Of a stretch of DNA of 64,000 nt, positions 16,804-26,258 are shown in pieces (position 1 is the first letter of the stretch; every line of letters starts with the position of its first letter). The notes under the pieces were generated by a model. That model had not been told where the DNA came from and did not search any database. It was given only the letters and a program-made list of their open reading frames with translations. The stretch comes from Bremerella sp. P1 (GTDB taxonomy: Bacteria; Planctomycetota; Planctomycetia; Pirellulales; Pirellulaceae): assembly GCF_028748185.1 (NCBI RefSeq), contig NZ_CP118164.1, positions 1,488,001-1,552,000 of the forward strand, written 5' to 3'. A program made the translations under genes and the position numbers.

Positions 16804-17994
16804 TTAGTTCTTCATCGTTCGATGCAAGAGCCAACCGCCGATGGTGATGACCACCACGTTTCCCAGCCAGACCATCGCGGCCGGCCACTGGCCATCTTTG
16901 GCTCGATCGACCCCCAGGGCCATCAACGGGTAGTAGAGCAGTAGCACCGGCAAAAAGGCGGCGAAGAAGCTGGTGATGAAATCGTTACTGCGTTGGCGAA
17001 TCGCCAGCGGAATGCCCAACAGCGCAAAGCACAAGCAACTGAAACCATTGGCCCAGCGGCGATGCGGTTCGGTCTTCAGGCGGCTGATTTGAATCTTCGA
17101 CCACTGCTGCTCGTTGGTCCAATACAACCACGAAGGATCATCGAACGAAGGGGATTGTCCCGTCACCAGGCACGCCGCACCTTTGGCGGCCAGGACCTGC
17201 GAAACCTGGTGGTGGTAATTTCTCATCTTGGCTTGCCACGCCGGAATACGCCGCATCGGTTGGTGCGAAGCATCGCGAATCCCCTCGACCGCAGTAGGAT
17301 CTTCCAGTGGAATCGAAGTGACGAAACTACCGGGATGCTCGAACAGCTGACCTTCAGGCCCGGTCGAATGAATCCGGCTATCGGTCAGCGTCACGATCAC
17401 ACGCTTATGCTCCGGGTCGGATTTCAGCTGCGCGGTGGCCGCCGAAATCGTGACGATTCCTTGATTGCCTGACTGGGTCATGGTGATCTCAGGACGAATC
17501 AACAGATCTCCATCGACGTCCTTCACCAGGATCGAAAACTTATCGCTGTAGAACGACTTCTTTGTTCGCAGCACGCTATAGGCAATGTCATCGATCGACT
17601 GCATCACGACGTGCCGCAGTCCCATATGCCCCCACGAAACGGCCACGTCATTCAGCCACACGCAGACCAGGGAAAGGATCAGTGCCAGGATCAGGCCTGG
17701 GGCAATCAGCGACATGGGCGAGACGCCGGCCGCTTTGATCGCGGTCAGTTCGTTGCTAGCACTGACGCGTCCGTACACATTGCAGACGGCGAACAGGATA
17801 GTGCCGGGAATGGCAAAGCGAAGGGCATTGGGAAGCAGGTACGGAATCGCCTTCAACAGGGGGAGGAATCCGAGACCTTCTTTGATCACTTGCTGTCCGA
17901 GCCCAATAAACAGCAGGAGCCCCGTCAGCGAGATGAGCGCGAGAAGGAAGACCTTCACCAGCTCTTCGACGATATATCGTTGTAATATGCGCAT
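16804..17994 (-). CDS. LptF/LptG-family permease (YjgP/YjgQ)
   Basis: A 396-residue inner-membrane protein with the family layout. Three N-terminal helices (from MRILQRYIVEELVKVF, through LPNALRFAIPGTILFA, to about residue 115) come first. A periplasmic beta-jellyroll-like domain follows at about 115-280, and three C-terminal helices at about 315-393. LptF and LptG form the membrane part of the ABC exporter that carries lipopolysaccharide to the outer membrane. Here only one such gene is present; its usual partner must be elsewhere. The Asn-Glu-Leu-Thr-Ala-Ile-Lys run (NELTAIKAAG) in the cytosolic loop is typical of the coupling helix that touches LptB. Confidence 0.88.
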   Translation of the reverse strand: MRILQRYIVEELVKVFLLALISLTGLLLFIGLGQQVIKEGLGFLPLLKAIPYLLPNALRFAIPGTILFAVCNVYGRVSASNELTAIKAAGVSPMSLIAPGLILALILSLVCVWLNDVAVSWGHMGLRHVVMQSIDDIAYSVLRTKKSFYSDKFSILVKDVDGDLLIRPEITMTQSGNQGIVTISAATAQLKSDPEHKRVIVTLTDSRIHSTGPEGQLFEHPGSFVTSIPLEDPTAVEGIRDASHQPMRRIPAWQAKMRNYHHQVSQVLAAKGAACLVTGQSPSFDDPSWLYWTNEQQWSKIQISRLKTEPHRRWANGFSCLCFALLGIPLAIRQRSNDFITSFFAAFLPVLLLYYPLMALGVDRAKDGQWPAAMVWLGNVVVITIGGWLLHRTMKN

Positions 17995-18089
17995 CGCGAT
18001 CGAAATCCATTTCGATCCGGTCCCAGCACCGTGCCAAGAAAAGAATCGGCACGTACTGTAGCAACTATGAGAATCTGGGAAAACGACAA

Positions 18090-19436
18090 TCAGGCGAGAT
18101 CGACGCGGGAATCATCTTCCAAGGGGTTTTTCGCCCCTTTCTGACCACGGATCTGCGACATGAGCGAGCCGATGGCCAAAAGAAAGTGCTTGGCAGCCCC
18201 GTAATACTGCCCCTTCTTCATCTCGCTTTCGGCTCGTTCCCCCATCTGCCGGACGCTGTCCCATTCGATAGTCCAGTTATTCGACTCGGCCGCATCCGAG
18301 AGTTCGTCGTACAGAATCTTAAGGTTCAAAGCCGTGTTGGAATCGGCATGACAGGGGACATCTGAGTAAGGCCCTTTGCCGAAGCGAAACTTCTTTTTCA
18401 CCTGCACCGGAACCAGTTCGCCGGTGAACTTATAGACAAACGCCATGATGGTCGCCACGAAGGCCACCAATACGCCAGCTAGTGCATAAGGAATTTGCTC
18501 AAGGTAATAAGCCATCCCGGCAGCGACCAGCAGCAATCCGATCCCCAACCAAAGCGTCAGAGGAATCCGACGGACCTGTCGTTCAACCGTCGGAGGCGGC
18601 AGGTCCTCTTCTTCGATCAGTGGGTCTGACTTGCACGGATCCTTGGTCATCTTCTCGTCGGTGACGCGAGCCACGATCACGGTGATGTTGTCCGGGCCAC
18701 CACGCAGGTTGGCCAGGTCGATCATCAACTGGGCCGCTTTCGCTGGATCGAGCGAATGCAGGATCAGGGCAATCTCTTCGTCGGTCACCGGACCAGACGC
18801 CCCGTCGCTGCACATCATGAACGTGTCGCCAACTTCCAGCGGAAACGCGCCTTCCAGGTCGACTTCGACCTCGGCCGAGGGACCTAGCGAGCGGGTAATC
18901 ACGTTCTTAGGAATCGCGGCGTAGACGTCGGAAGAATAGTCTTTCCCGGCGGTGGCGGCCTTGATTTCCCAGGCCATGCTGTGATCGAACGTCATCTGTT
19001 CGAGCTTGTCGCCGCGAAGCCGATAGATGCGGCTATCTCCGACGTGTCCCATCACCGCGCCTTGCGGCAGCAGCAACAGACAGCTGCACGTTGTTCCCAT
19101 TTTGTGGAACGCGGCATTCGATTCACCCCGGCGATTGATGATGGTGTTGGCTTCCTCGATCGCCGAGGTTAGTGCCATCGCAGGGCGTTTGCCGATGTAT
19201 TTCTTATAGAGGTGCCGGACCTGCTCGACGGCGATCTCGCTGGCCAATTCCCCAGCGGCGTGAGCTCCCATGCCGTCGGCAACGATGAACAAGTGCCCAC
19301 GAGCCTGCCAGTCTTCCCATGTCTGAGCGATGGCCACACCAAAGTGGTCCTGATTGTTGGAACGTCGCATCCCAATGTCGCTCATTGCGGCGACTTGGAG
19401 ACATCCGGCCCAATCATGCTTTTCATTCTGGGGCAT
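18090..19436 (-). CDS. PP2C-type Ser/Thr phosphatase with membrane segment and C-terminal domain
   Basis: A 448-residue protein. Residues about 10-250 are a bacterial PP2C (Stp/PrpC) catalytic domain: NNQDHFGV, VADGMGAHAAGE, GHVGDSRIYRLR, MCSDGASGP and GGPDNITVIVAR carry the metal-binding aspartates. Two membrane helices follow at about 295-312 and 317-337, and a cytosolic tail of about 110 residues ends the protein. The GG of the usual DGMGGH is GA here, a mild change. It would counteract Ser/Thr kinases or dephosphorylate FHA or STAS partners. The window has members of both families, but no gene is adjacent, so a link is inference. Confidence 0.87.
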   Translation of the reverse strand: MPQNEKHDWAGCLQVAAMSDIGMRRSNNQDHFGVAIAQTWEDWQARGHLFIVADGMGAHAAGELASEIAVEQVRHLYKKYIGKRPAMALTSAIEEANTIINRRGESNAAFHKMGTTCSCLLLLPQGAVMGHVGDSRIYRLRGDKLEQMTFDHSMAWEIKAATAGKDYSSDVYAAIPKNVITRSLGPSAEVEVDLEGAFPLEVGDTFMMCSDGASGPVTDEEIALILHSLDPAKAAQLMIDLANLRGGPDNITVIVARVTDEKMTKDPCKSDPLIEEEDLPPPTVERQVRRIPLTLWLGIGLLLVAAGMAYYLEQIPYALAGVLVAFVATIMAFVYKFTGELVPVQVKKKFRFGKGPYSDVPCHADSNTALNLKILYDELSDAAESNNWTIEWDSVRQMGERAESEMKKGQYYGAAKHFLLAIGSLMSQIRGQKGAKNPLEDDSRVDLA

Positions 19437-19834
19437 ACCAGCAGAAACCTACGCGATCCTCTTCTTGCAAGGTCAATCCAATCGCCGCTAGATCGAGATA
19501 TCGACCTGCGTCGTGCCCTGCATCCCTTATTCAATCATGGGCCCCTACAGAGCCCCAAAGTTATATCAACAAAGTTTATTGGAAGCCTTCGATAATAAAC
19601 GGCGTCGCTAGCTAGGGCAACTCGCCCGAAACGGACTGGTTACGAAATGTTCTCTTCACAAAACACCGAAAACCAACCTCGCTAGTGGACCATAAAAACT
19701 CGAAAAAACGCCTTTCTATCGCGAATACCTCCAGTTTTTCGAGGGTGCCAGCACGGCTGGGAAAACTATCTAGCCATGACTTGGCCAGATCGCTATACTC
19801 CCGCCCCACGTCTCCCCAGATTTCAGGATAGCTC

Positions 19835-20461
19835 ATGGGGCTTTTTTTCACACAAAAATCGACCGTTTTTCATCACATTAGTGTGCTGGCACTGCTGGTC
19901 ACCCTTTTGATGAGTCTGGGTTGCGTGCGCAGACGCTTCACCGTGCGGACCAATCCGCCGGGTGCCGTGCTGTATGTCGATAACCAGGAAATCGGCGTCA
20001 CGCCGGTCGCCACCGGTTACACCTACTATGGCACACGTGAAATCCGCCTGGAAAAAGACGGATACGAACCGGTCGTCAAACTGCATACATTTCGGACACC
20101 TTGGTACCAGTACCCAGGCCTCGACTTCGTGAGCGAGAACGTCATTCCGTGGGAAATCCGCGATCAGCGAGAACTCGATTTCGAGATGGTTCCGCTACGG
20201 ATCGTTCCGCCGGAAGAACTGCGAGCTAGAGCCGAACAGCTGCGGGCGAATGCCCATGCCGGCTTCACGACACCGATCGTGCCCCCCCAGCAGCAGATCG
20301 TCCCTTCAACGGTTGTTCCTCCGTCGGCCCAGCAGCGCGTTCCTTACTGGGACCCGGCCACGCTTCCTCCGCCGGCCGAACAAGTTCCGATGCCTGCCCC
20401 AGGCATGAATAGCCTGCCCTCGGGTGGCTATGAATTACCGCCACTGCCTTCGAGCGGTTAA
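19835..20461 (+). CDS. PEGA-domain lipoprotein
   Basis: A 208-residue exported protein. The signal peptide ends in the lipobox LMSLGC (Cys about residue 30). A PEGA domain follows (TVRTNPPGAVLYVDNQEIGVTPV, then a YGTREIRLEKDGYEP strand pair, about residues 35-75), a fold often linked to surface and envelope proteins. The C-terminal third is rich in Pro and Gln (IVPPQQQIVPSTVVPPS) and is probably unstructured. The start follows AGGATAGCTC. It stands divergent from the PP2C gene and is followed directly by a paired REP element at 20482-20655. Confidence 0.82.
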   Translation: MGLFFTQKSTVFHHISVLALLVTLLMSLGCVRRRFTVRTNPPGAVLYVDNQEIGVTPVATGYTYYGTREIRLEKDGYEPVVKLHTFRTPWYQYPGLDFVSENVIPWEIRDQRELDFEMVPLRIVPPEELRARAEQLRANAHAGFTTPIVPPQQQIVPSTVVPPSAQQRVPYWDPATLPPPAEQVPMPAPGMNSLPSGGYELPPLPSSG

Positions 20462-20481
20462 CCCGCTTCGGCATTTCTCAT

Positions 20482-20655
20482 GTCCCATCTCCCGCGCAGA
20501 GAGAGGGCTAGGCTGAGGGCTTCCTGAGCGACCTTTATTCCACATCCTCAGACAGAGTTCTATTCCGATCGGAACCTCGATCGCGCCCTCGCTTCATTGC
20601 CAGCGGGATTCCCCCTCACCCTAACCCTCTCCCCCGCAGACGGTGGAGAGGGGAC
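20482..20655. repeat. paired REP element A (about 174 bp, imperfect copy)
   Basis: It starts 20 bases after the PEGA gene stop with GTCCCATCTCCC and GCTGAGGGCTTCCTGAGC, and ends with the inverse unit CCCCCTCACCCTAACCCTC...GAGAGGGGAC. The interior shares the layout of the copy at 43988-44155, including GAGTTC, GGAACC and TCGCGCC in the same order and spacing. Its distal unit also lies 50 bases past the stop of the MCE gene on the other strand. Confidence 0.75.
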
Positions 20656-20705
20656 AAGAGCGCGAAGCGCGGTCGTTGCGAATTAATCGCACATCATCGG
20701 GCCAC

Positions 20706-21782
20706 TTACTTGATCCCAGACTGAGTCCGGTCCCGCAGACCCTTTACACCAATACGGCCTGGGTCGCGGGCGATCTTGTCGGCAAACACCCGGGCATCTT
20801 CCACAATCGGACGTAGTCGCAAGGTCAGCTCGCGAATGTTCGAGGCGGCATCATTCAGATTCTGATACAGATGCGGATCATTGATCAGTTGTCCCAGCGT
20901 TCCGTCCGATTCGTTGATCTTACGGCCGAACTGAGCCAACTGGGCGACCAGGATGTTCAGGTTCTCGGTGCTGTTTTCCAGGTTGGCAACCAGCTGCTCG
21001 CCCCGTTCACCCAGTGGTTCGGTGAAGCCTTCTAGGTTTTCCAGGTTGCGGTCCGCTCGACCGGCGACGGTACGTAGTTCGTCAATCAACTTCCGTGATT
21101 CGGTAATCGTCTCAGGCAAGCCGTTGAGGGCCTGCTTCAATTGCTCGTTAAGCTGCTCATCGCCGACCAGGTTCTGGACGGAAGCCAATGCCGTGTCGAA
21201 TCGATCGAGCGCCGTTTCCGTTTTCGACATGATGCGACTCACACCATCTCCATTCTCTTCGAGCAGTTTGTTCGCGTTCTCGGCAAACTGACCGACGTTA
21301 TTGCCGGCTCGTTCGATCGTCGTCAGAGCCGAGACCATTGAGCCTTCCAGCTTGACCAGCACGTCCAGTGGATTGGATTGGACCAAGCCCTTGATCTTTG
21401 CTCCGTCAGGCAGCGGTTGATTGGGGAGCCCTGGCATATCGGTCGGGACGAATTCCAGCGCAGCATCACCCAGCAGCGATTCGGATACGATCCGCACCAC
21501 TTCGTTCTGGTGCGGCATGTTTTCCTTTTCAACCTTGAGCGTCACGAGAACCGTTCGGTCGTCCTGCAACTTCACATTGCTGACGCGGCCAATCAAGATA
21601 CCGCTGGTTCGCACAGGCGTATCAATCGTGACGCCAGGGGCAGTCTCGAAGACAACGTAGACCGTCTCTTTTCTCGAGAGAAACTGCGGCTGTTCGCCCA
21701 GCAAGAAAAACAGGATGCCCGTTAGCAGCACGGCCACTAACATGACAAAACCAACACGGAATTGTAGTACACGGTCGTCCAT
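20706..21782 (-). CDS. MCE/MlaD-family lipid-transport protein
   Basis: A 358-residue protein. I set the start at ATG 21782, which has a strong AAGGAG ribosome binding site and gives MDDRVLQFRVGFVMLVAVLL with a single N-terminal anchor helix. The MCE domain lies at about 35-115 (TAPGVTIDTPVRTSGILIGRVSNVKLQ). The rest (about 150-340) is helical, coiled-coil-like sequence with repeated Asn/Leu/Glu patterns, as in long MCE proteins that form a tunnel across the periplasm. It is the third gene of an Mla-type operon (permease, ATPase, MCE), which moves phospholipids between inner and outer membrane. The longer upstream frame to 21884 has no support. Confidence 0.85.
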   Translation of the reverse strand: MDDRVLQFRVGFVMLVAVLLTGILFFLLGEQPQFLSRKETVYVVFETAPGVTIDTPVRTSGILIGRVSNVKLQDDRTVLVTLKVEKENMPHQNEVVRIVSESLLGDAALEFVPTDMPGLPNQPLPDGAKIKGLVQSNPLDVLVKLEGSMVSALTTIERAGNNVGQFAENANKLLEENGDGVSRIMSKTETALDRFDTALASVQNLVGDEQLNEQLKQALNGLPETITESRKLIDELRTVAGRADRNLENLEGFTEPLGERGEQLVANLENSTENLNILVAQLAQFGRKINESDGTLGQLINDPHLYQNLNDAASNIRELTLRLRPIVEDARVFADKIARDPGRIGVKGLRDRTQSGIK

Positions 21783-21799
21783 GACCTTGCTCCTTCGGG

Positions 21800-22630
21800 C
21801 TAATCGCCGATGAAGGCTCCTAGTTCTTCGATGCGCTGACCTGCCTCGCCGCGGACAAACTGCGTCACACGCGGGTCGGGGCAATCTTCGACCTCTTCCG
21901 GTCGCCCGTCATATAAGATCTGCGGCTCCGCTTCGTTCAGTCGAGGGGCCGGGTACATCATGATCATCCGATCGGCCACCTTCTGGGCCGTTCGCATGTC
22001 ATGCGTGACCACGATACTGGTCACGGGGTACTTACTGCGCGTCCGCAGAATAAGTTCATTGATCACGTCACTCATGATCGGATCGAGACCAGTGGTAGGC
22101 TCGTCGTACAGCACGACATCAGGCTTCAACACCAGGGCCCGGGCCAGGCCGACTCGCTTCCGCATCCCACCTGAGAGCTCGGCCGGCTTCTTCCACACCA
22201 CCGACTCCGGCAAACCGACTTCCTTCAGATGCTGAAAGACGATGTCACGGATCTCCGACAGTGGCTTGTTCGTATGCTGCTTCAGAGGAAACGCGACGTT
22301 TTGCCCGATGGTCATACTGTCGAACAAGGCCGCATTCTGAAAGACAAACCCAAAACGAATCCGCTGCTTGGTGAGCTGTTTGTCGTTTAAGCGGTGAATG
22401 TTTTGGCCGTCGAAGATAACCTCGCCATGGGTTGGATTGACCAGGCCGATCAGCGACTTCAAGAGGACCGTCTTGCCGCAACCACTTTCGCCAATCAAGG
22501 CCAACGTTTCCCCGCGAGGGATACTCAGGCCGATGTCGCGCAGAATGGTCTGACCGTCGAACTGGACAAGCAAGTTGTCGACTTCGATCAACGGTTGGGC
22601 ATCGTCAGCTTCAAGCCGGGCATGCATCAT
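21800..22630 (-). CDS. ABC transporter ATP-binding protein, MlaF-like
   Basis: A 276-residue ATPase. Walker A is GESGCGKT (about residues 47-54), the signature is LSGGMRKRVGLARAL (about 150-164), and Walker B is DVVLYDEPTTGLDP (about 170-183). The order permease, ATPase, MCE protein on one transcript marks it as the energy-coupling subunit of an Mla-type phospholipid transporter. Its ATG follows the permease stop directly (TAGATG). Seventeen bases separate it from the MCE gene downstream. Confidence 0.9.
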   Translation of the reverse strand: MMHARLEADDAQPLIEVDNLLVQFDGQTILRDIGLSIPRGETLALIGESGCGKTVLLKSLIGLVNPTHGEVIFDGQNIHRLNDKQLTKQRIRFGFVFQNAALFDSMTIGQNVAFPLKQHTNKPLSEIRDIVFQHLKEVGLPESVVWKKPAELSGGMRKRVGLARALVLKPDVVLYDEPTTGLDPIMSDVINELILRTRSKYPVTSIVVTHDMRTAQKVADRMIMMYPAPRLNEAEPQILYDGRPEEVEDCPDPRVTQFVRGEAGQRIEELGAFIGD

Positions 22631-23533
22631 CTAACCACCTCCGATCGAAACGATAGCATCCGGCCAAAGCGCCATGTAGACGCGTTCCAGCCCAATATTC
22701 AGGACCAGGTCGATGATCAGGATCATGACAAACGAGTACACGAACGCATTCGTCGCCGCTTTACCAACCCCTTCGGCACCTGCGGTGCAGTAGAAGCCTT
22801 GATGGCAACTGACCAGGGCAATCACGCCGCCGAAAAAGACACTCTTGAACAGCCCGCAGAAAATATCCCACGAGCCCACAAAGACCTGTGAATTATACAG
22901 GTAAAAGTGCTTGTCGATGCCAATGATAATGACGCTATAGAAATAGCCACCCACGAACCCCATAAAGTCGGCCATCACCGTGAGGGCGGGAATGAGCAAA
23001 AGCATCGCCAACACGCGGGGCACCACCAGGTAGTGAATCGGGTTGGCCCCCATCGAGGTCAACGCGTCGATCTGCTCGGTGACTCGCATCGTTCCCAGTT
23101 CGGCAGCCATGGCACTACCGACTCGGCCTGCCAACATGGTGGCGGCCAACACGGGTCCCAGTTCGCGTACCAACGACATATTAATGACAGCCCCAAGCCG
23201 GGTTTCCAGACCCAGCTCGCGAAACTGATAGTAGCTCTGAACGGCTAGTACCATCCCGATGAACGTACCGGTCAAAGCAACCACCGGAAGGCTCATCACC
23301 CCTACCTGATAAAAGCTGGGCAGCAGCGTTTCTCGTTTGGGCAGTCGACCAAACGTCCAGACAATGGTTCGCCAGGCAAAGAGAGTCAGTTCGCCAATGG
23401 CCACAACACAATCGATAGCCACGGCACCCCAGTCGGCCAGCCAATTAAAGAGGGCCAATTGGATTGCGGCCAGCATCGAGTCAGGCTCGTGCTGCTGATC
23501 GCCGTTCGAGTTTTCAGCCGTCCCTGTGGCCAA
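22631..23533 (-). CDS. MlaE-family permease
   Basis: A 300-residue membrane protein of the MlaE/YrbE family, with an N-terminal extension of about 60 residues and then four to six helices. Family hallmarks are VALTGTFIGMVLAVQSYYQF, the conserved stretch RELGPVLAATMLAGRVGSAMAAELGTMRVTEQ (about 140-170; residues quoted by segment), and FFGGVIALVSCHQGF near 255. It is the first gene of the Mla-type operon, and its stop abuts the start of the ATPase gene. It builds the membrane channel for phospholipid exchange together with the MCE and ATPase subunits. Confidence 0.88.
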   Translation of the reverse strand: MATGTAENSNGDQQHEPDSMLAAIQLALFNWLADWGAVAIDCVVAIGELTLFAWRTIVWTFGRLPKRETLLPSFYQVGVMSLPVVALTGTFIGMVLAVQSYYQFRELGLETRLGAVINMSLVRELGPVLAATMLAGRVGSAMAAELGTMRVTEQIDALTSMGANPIHYLVVPRVLAMLLLIPALTVMADFMGFVGGYFYSVIIIGIDKHFYLYNSQVFVGSWDIFCGLFKSVFFGGVIALVSCHQGFYCTAGAEGVGKAATNAFVYSFVMILIIDLVLNIGLERVYMALWPDAIVSIGGG

Positions 23534-23874
23534 AGTGCTTTTCTTTCCGTGCTAGCATTCTTCTCACGATAGCGCTATGCCGCTTCGTCTCTCTCATCAT
23601 CGACGAAACCCACCCTGCGGCTTCAGTAAGTTGTAACGATTAGAGAAACTATTCGCACACTTATTAGCCATGCCCGCTAGCAAGAAACAAGCGTGCGTCT
23701 AAGGCTGAACAATTTACCGCAATCCGCGGGAATGCTATTATCAAGCGCAGACGGTCCGTCGATTATTTTCCGACGAATCCCACCTCAATTCACGTCGCGA
23801 GGGATATCAGTTCGCGGCGTCCCCTTCTCCCCTACAACACGAGGCCGCAGATCCACCAGGAGCGGCAATCAACC
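23534..23874. other. 341-base intergenic region
   Basis: This separates the divergent Mla-type operon and the small membrane protein gene at 23875. I see no gene, RNA or strong hairpin. Promoters in both directions are expected but none stands out. Confidence 0.4.
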
Positions 23875-24342
23875 ATGATGGCAACCTTACGGGCCATTGT
23901 TTCGATTCCCTTAGGTGTCGTTGTCGGCATGGCCATGATGGTCTTGCTGTTGACCCCCTGTTTTCTCATGTACCCGCTCCCGTCGGGAATTGACGTCAAC
24001 GATCCAAACGATGCCGAAGCATTCGGCCGACATATCGCTTCCCTGCCCTTCACCGCATTCGCTTTGGTTTGGCTGGCCCACGCAGGCGGTTCGCTCAGTG
24101 GAGCGGCATTTGGCCGCTTGATTGAAGGGGGAAAAGTCTGGCGAGAATCGCTCGCCATCGGAGGTCTCTTCACGGCGATGGGAATCGTCAATGCCATTTC
24201 CATGGCATTCCCTTTCTGGTTCGTCGCCATCGATCTGGCGCTTTACCTGCCGGCGGCTATCCTCGGCGGCTGGGGCTCGGATCAACTGCTACAGAATCGT
24301 GAAGTCGCCAGCAGCAAATCAGCGGGCACTCACCGCGCATAA
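23875..24342 (+). CDS. hypothetical four-helix membrane protein
   Basis: A 155-residue protein with about four membrane helices (about 8-32, 58-80, 94-112 and 113-132). Glycine-rich stretches such as HAGGSLSGAAFGRLI lie between helices 2 and 3. A short soluble loop (residues 35-55) holds several Asp/Asn residues. The tail is hydrophilic. AGGAG lies 13 bases before the first of two adjacent ATGs. I recognise no family. It ends at the A-run of a minus-strand terminator that belongs to the converging fasciclin gene. Confidence 0.65.
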   Translation: MMATLRAIVSIPLGVVVGMAMMVLLLTPCFLMYPLPSGIDVNDPNDAEAFGRHIASLPFTAFALVWLAHAGGSLSGAAFGRLIEGGKVWRESLAIGGLFTAMGIVNAISMAFPFWFVAIDLALYLPAAILGGWGSDQLLQNREVASSKSAGTHRA

Positions 24343-24373
24343 AAAAAGACCGAAGCCAATAAATTGGCTTCGG
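24341..24373 (-). terminator. intrinsic terminator of the fasciclin gene
   Basis: On the minus strand an 11-bp stem (CCGAAGCCAAT at 24350-24360 with its complement at 24363-24373) ends in seven Ts (24347-24341). It lies 25 bases past the stop codon at 24398. Confidence 0.88.
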
Positions 24374-24397
24374 CCCTCCCATTCATCACTAACCGCG

Positions 24398-24913
24398 TTA
24401 CGGCATGATGACCTTATCGATCACGTGAATCACTCCATTCGACGTGACGATGTCTGCCTTGACGACCTTTGCTTCATCGATCATGACCGCACCATCCTTT
24501 ACCTGGATGTCGATCGTCGAACCTTCAACTGTCTTTGCTTCCGACAGCTTCATCGCATCCTTCGCCATCACCTTGCCGGGCACGACATGGTAGGTCAGGA
24601 TCTTGACGAGCTTTTCTTTATTCTCTGGCTTCAGCAGAGTTTGAACGGTTCCTTCTGGCAGAGCTGCGAAAGCTTCATCCGTTGGAGCGAAGACAGTAAA
24701 TGGACCTTTACTCTTCAGTACCTCAACCAAATCGGCTTCGGTAACGGCAGTAACAAGCGTTTTAAACGATCCCGCATCGACTGCGGTGTCGACAATGTCT
24801 TTGGAGGTCGGTACCTTTTTCGCTTCGTCTGCAGCACATTCGCTGGCGAACGTCGTCGAAGCAATCAACGCGAGGGAGCAAAGAGTGGCGAGAGCAATCT
24901 TGGGGAAAGCCAT
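24398..24913 (-). CDS. secreted fasciclin-domain protein
   Basis: A 171-residue protein of one fasciclin (FAS1) domain behind a signal peptide. I chose ATG 24913, which gives [20 protein letters not shown] and a cleavage near FASEC; AAAGG precedes it. The two FAS1 signature blocks are [15 protein letters not shown] (about residues 74-88) and the C-terminal [19 protein letters not shown]. Such proteins mediate adhesion or bind surface polymers. The family is common and secreted in marine bacteria. The gene is monocistronic, with a clear terminator. Confidence 0.92.
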   Translation of the reverse strand: MAFPKIALATLCSLALIASTTFASECAADEAKKVPTSKDIVDTAVDAGSFKTLVTAVTEADLVEVLKSKGPFTVFAPTDEAFAALPEGTVQTLLKPENKEKLVKILTYHVVPGKVMAKDAMKLSEAKTVEGSTIDIQVKDGAVMIDEAKVVKADIVTSNGVIHVIDKVIMP

Positions 24914-25114
24914 TGCAATTAACCTTTTGGATACAAATGGGAATTCAATTTCGGCAAATCCCGAAGCAAGGCGACTTCGCATCAATGCATCAGTCAACGC
25001 ACTTAACTACCGGGAACACATGGACGAGATCTCGTGTTCTCGGTCTCTTACCGTGAGGAGCGCGTACGAATTAACGAAAGAATTTCGAAGAGCGTAAAAG
25101 TTAAACCGATCGGC

Positions 25115-26113
25115 CTAGATCGATACTTCGTCAAATGCCACTTCGTCCCCCATCTTGGGACGGAAGATCATCGTGATCTCGTTGCCGACTTCATTGAATC
25201 GGACTTCGTCCATGAAGGTACGAATCAGAAAGAGCCCTCGCCCGCTGGGCCGAGTCAGTTGCATCGGGTCCGCCGGATCGAACTCCTGGTGGTTCACGTT
25301 GAACCCAACTCCATGATCACGAACGATAAAGCAGACTTCTTCGCGACGACAAGTCAGCGTGAAATGTACGGTTCGATCGCGGTAGGGATCGATCTGCAGG
25401 CGACGCTCGGCCTCGGCATAGAACTTCTCAGGATCTGCCGCCCACAAATCCGAATCCATCTGCAAATTACCGTGGAACATGGCATTCCGCAGGGCTTCGT
25501 CCAAGGCCACGCCCAGCCGCACTAGTTCGTTTTCCGGTACGCTGCGAAACTTCTGTAGATAGTTCTGAACGTGCCCGGTCACGGCTCCAATCAGGCTCGC
25601 ATCGTTGGCCAAGGTAAAGTGCGAGGTCGTTTCGTGCCAACAATCATCGAAGCGTTTGGCCACCCGCTCGTGGTGGGCCGAAGCCAAGACGTTGATCAGT
25701 GTCGAAGCAAGTTTCTGGATGAGATCCTTCTTGGGAACGTAGCTCGCGGCCCCCTGCCGCAATGCCTCGGCGGCGATCTCTTCACTTCCATGCGCGGTCA
25801 TCAAGATGGCCGGAATGAACGGGTAGTCGTAACGCATCGCTTTGACCAGCTCTAACCCGTCCATGCCTGGCATCCGCAGGTCGGTCAGGACAATGTCAGG
25901 GTCTTCGGCAGCAATCATCTCGAGCGCTTCTTCACCACTCTCAGCGAAATGAATGGTCAGATTGCCGGCGTTGTTCTTCTGGAGAACACCACCCACCAGC
26001 GCACGATCAACGGCCGTGTCGTCTACGACAAGGATGGTGATTTCTTCGTACCCGGAGACAAAGATTCCACCACTCCGAGGATGAGCATTTTCCGAAATTT
26101 GAGTCGTCTCCAC
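25115..26113 (-). CDS. response regulator fused to an anti-sigma-type ATPase (HATPase_c) domain
   Basis: A 332-residue two-domain protein. Residues about 24-145 form a receiver (ILVVDDTAVD, IVLTDLRMPGMDGLEL with the phospho-acceptor Asp, LMTAHG and VPKKDL). Residues about 175-320 form an RsbW/SpoIIAB-like ATPase: VALDEALRNAMFHGN (N-box), VRDHGVGFN (G1), and SGRGLFLIRTFMD (G2). There is no DNA-binding or output domain of another kind. A phospho-dependent switch of a serine kinase or anti-sigma factor is the likely role. The start is GTG at 26113, with GAAGG six bases before it. An orphan STAS protein at 2237-2632 is a formal partner candidate, though distant. Confidence 0.88.
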   Translation of the reverse strand: METTQISENAHPRSGGIFVSGYEEITILVVDDTAVDRALVGGVLQKNNAGNLTIHFAESGEEALEMIAAEDPDIVLTDLRMPGMDGLELVKAMRYDYPFIPAILMTAHGSEEIAAEALRQGAASYVPKKDLIQKLASTLINVLASAHHERVAKRFDDCWHETTSHFTLANDASLIGAVTGHVQNYLQKFRSVPENELVRLGVALDEALRNAMFHGNLQMDSDLWAADPEKFYAEAERRLQIDPYRDRTVHFTLTCRREEVCFIVRDHGVGFNVNHQEFDPADPMQLTRPSGRGLFLIRTFMDEVRFNEVGNEITMIFRPKMGDEVAFDEVSI

Positions 26114-26258
26114 GGGCAGCCTTCACACGACTTCTTCACGACGATTGAACACGGCTCTAGCCGTAATCTCCTATTAAGCTCCTTAAGCTATCGCTCGGCG
26201 ATGGATACCGTGTTCAGAGTTTGTAAAGATCCGATGAAGCCCGGGGGCGGCTCCATCG

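Noticed and set aside
19612-19851. 79-residue minus-strand frame upstream of the PEGA gene
   Set aside because: It overlaps the start of the PEGA lipoprotein gene, and no motif or ribosome binding site supports it.
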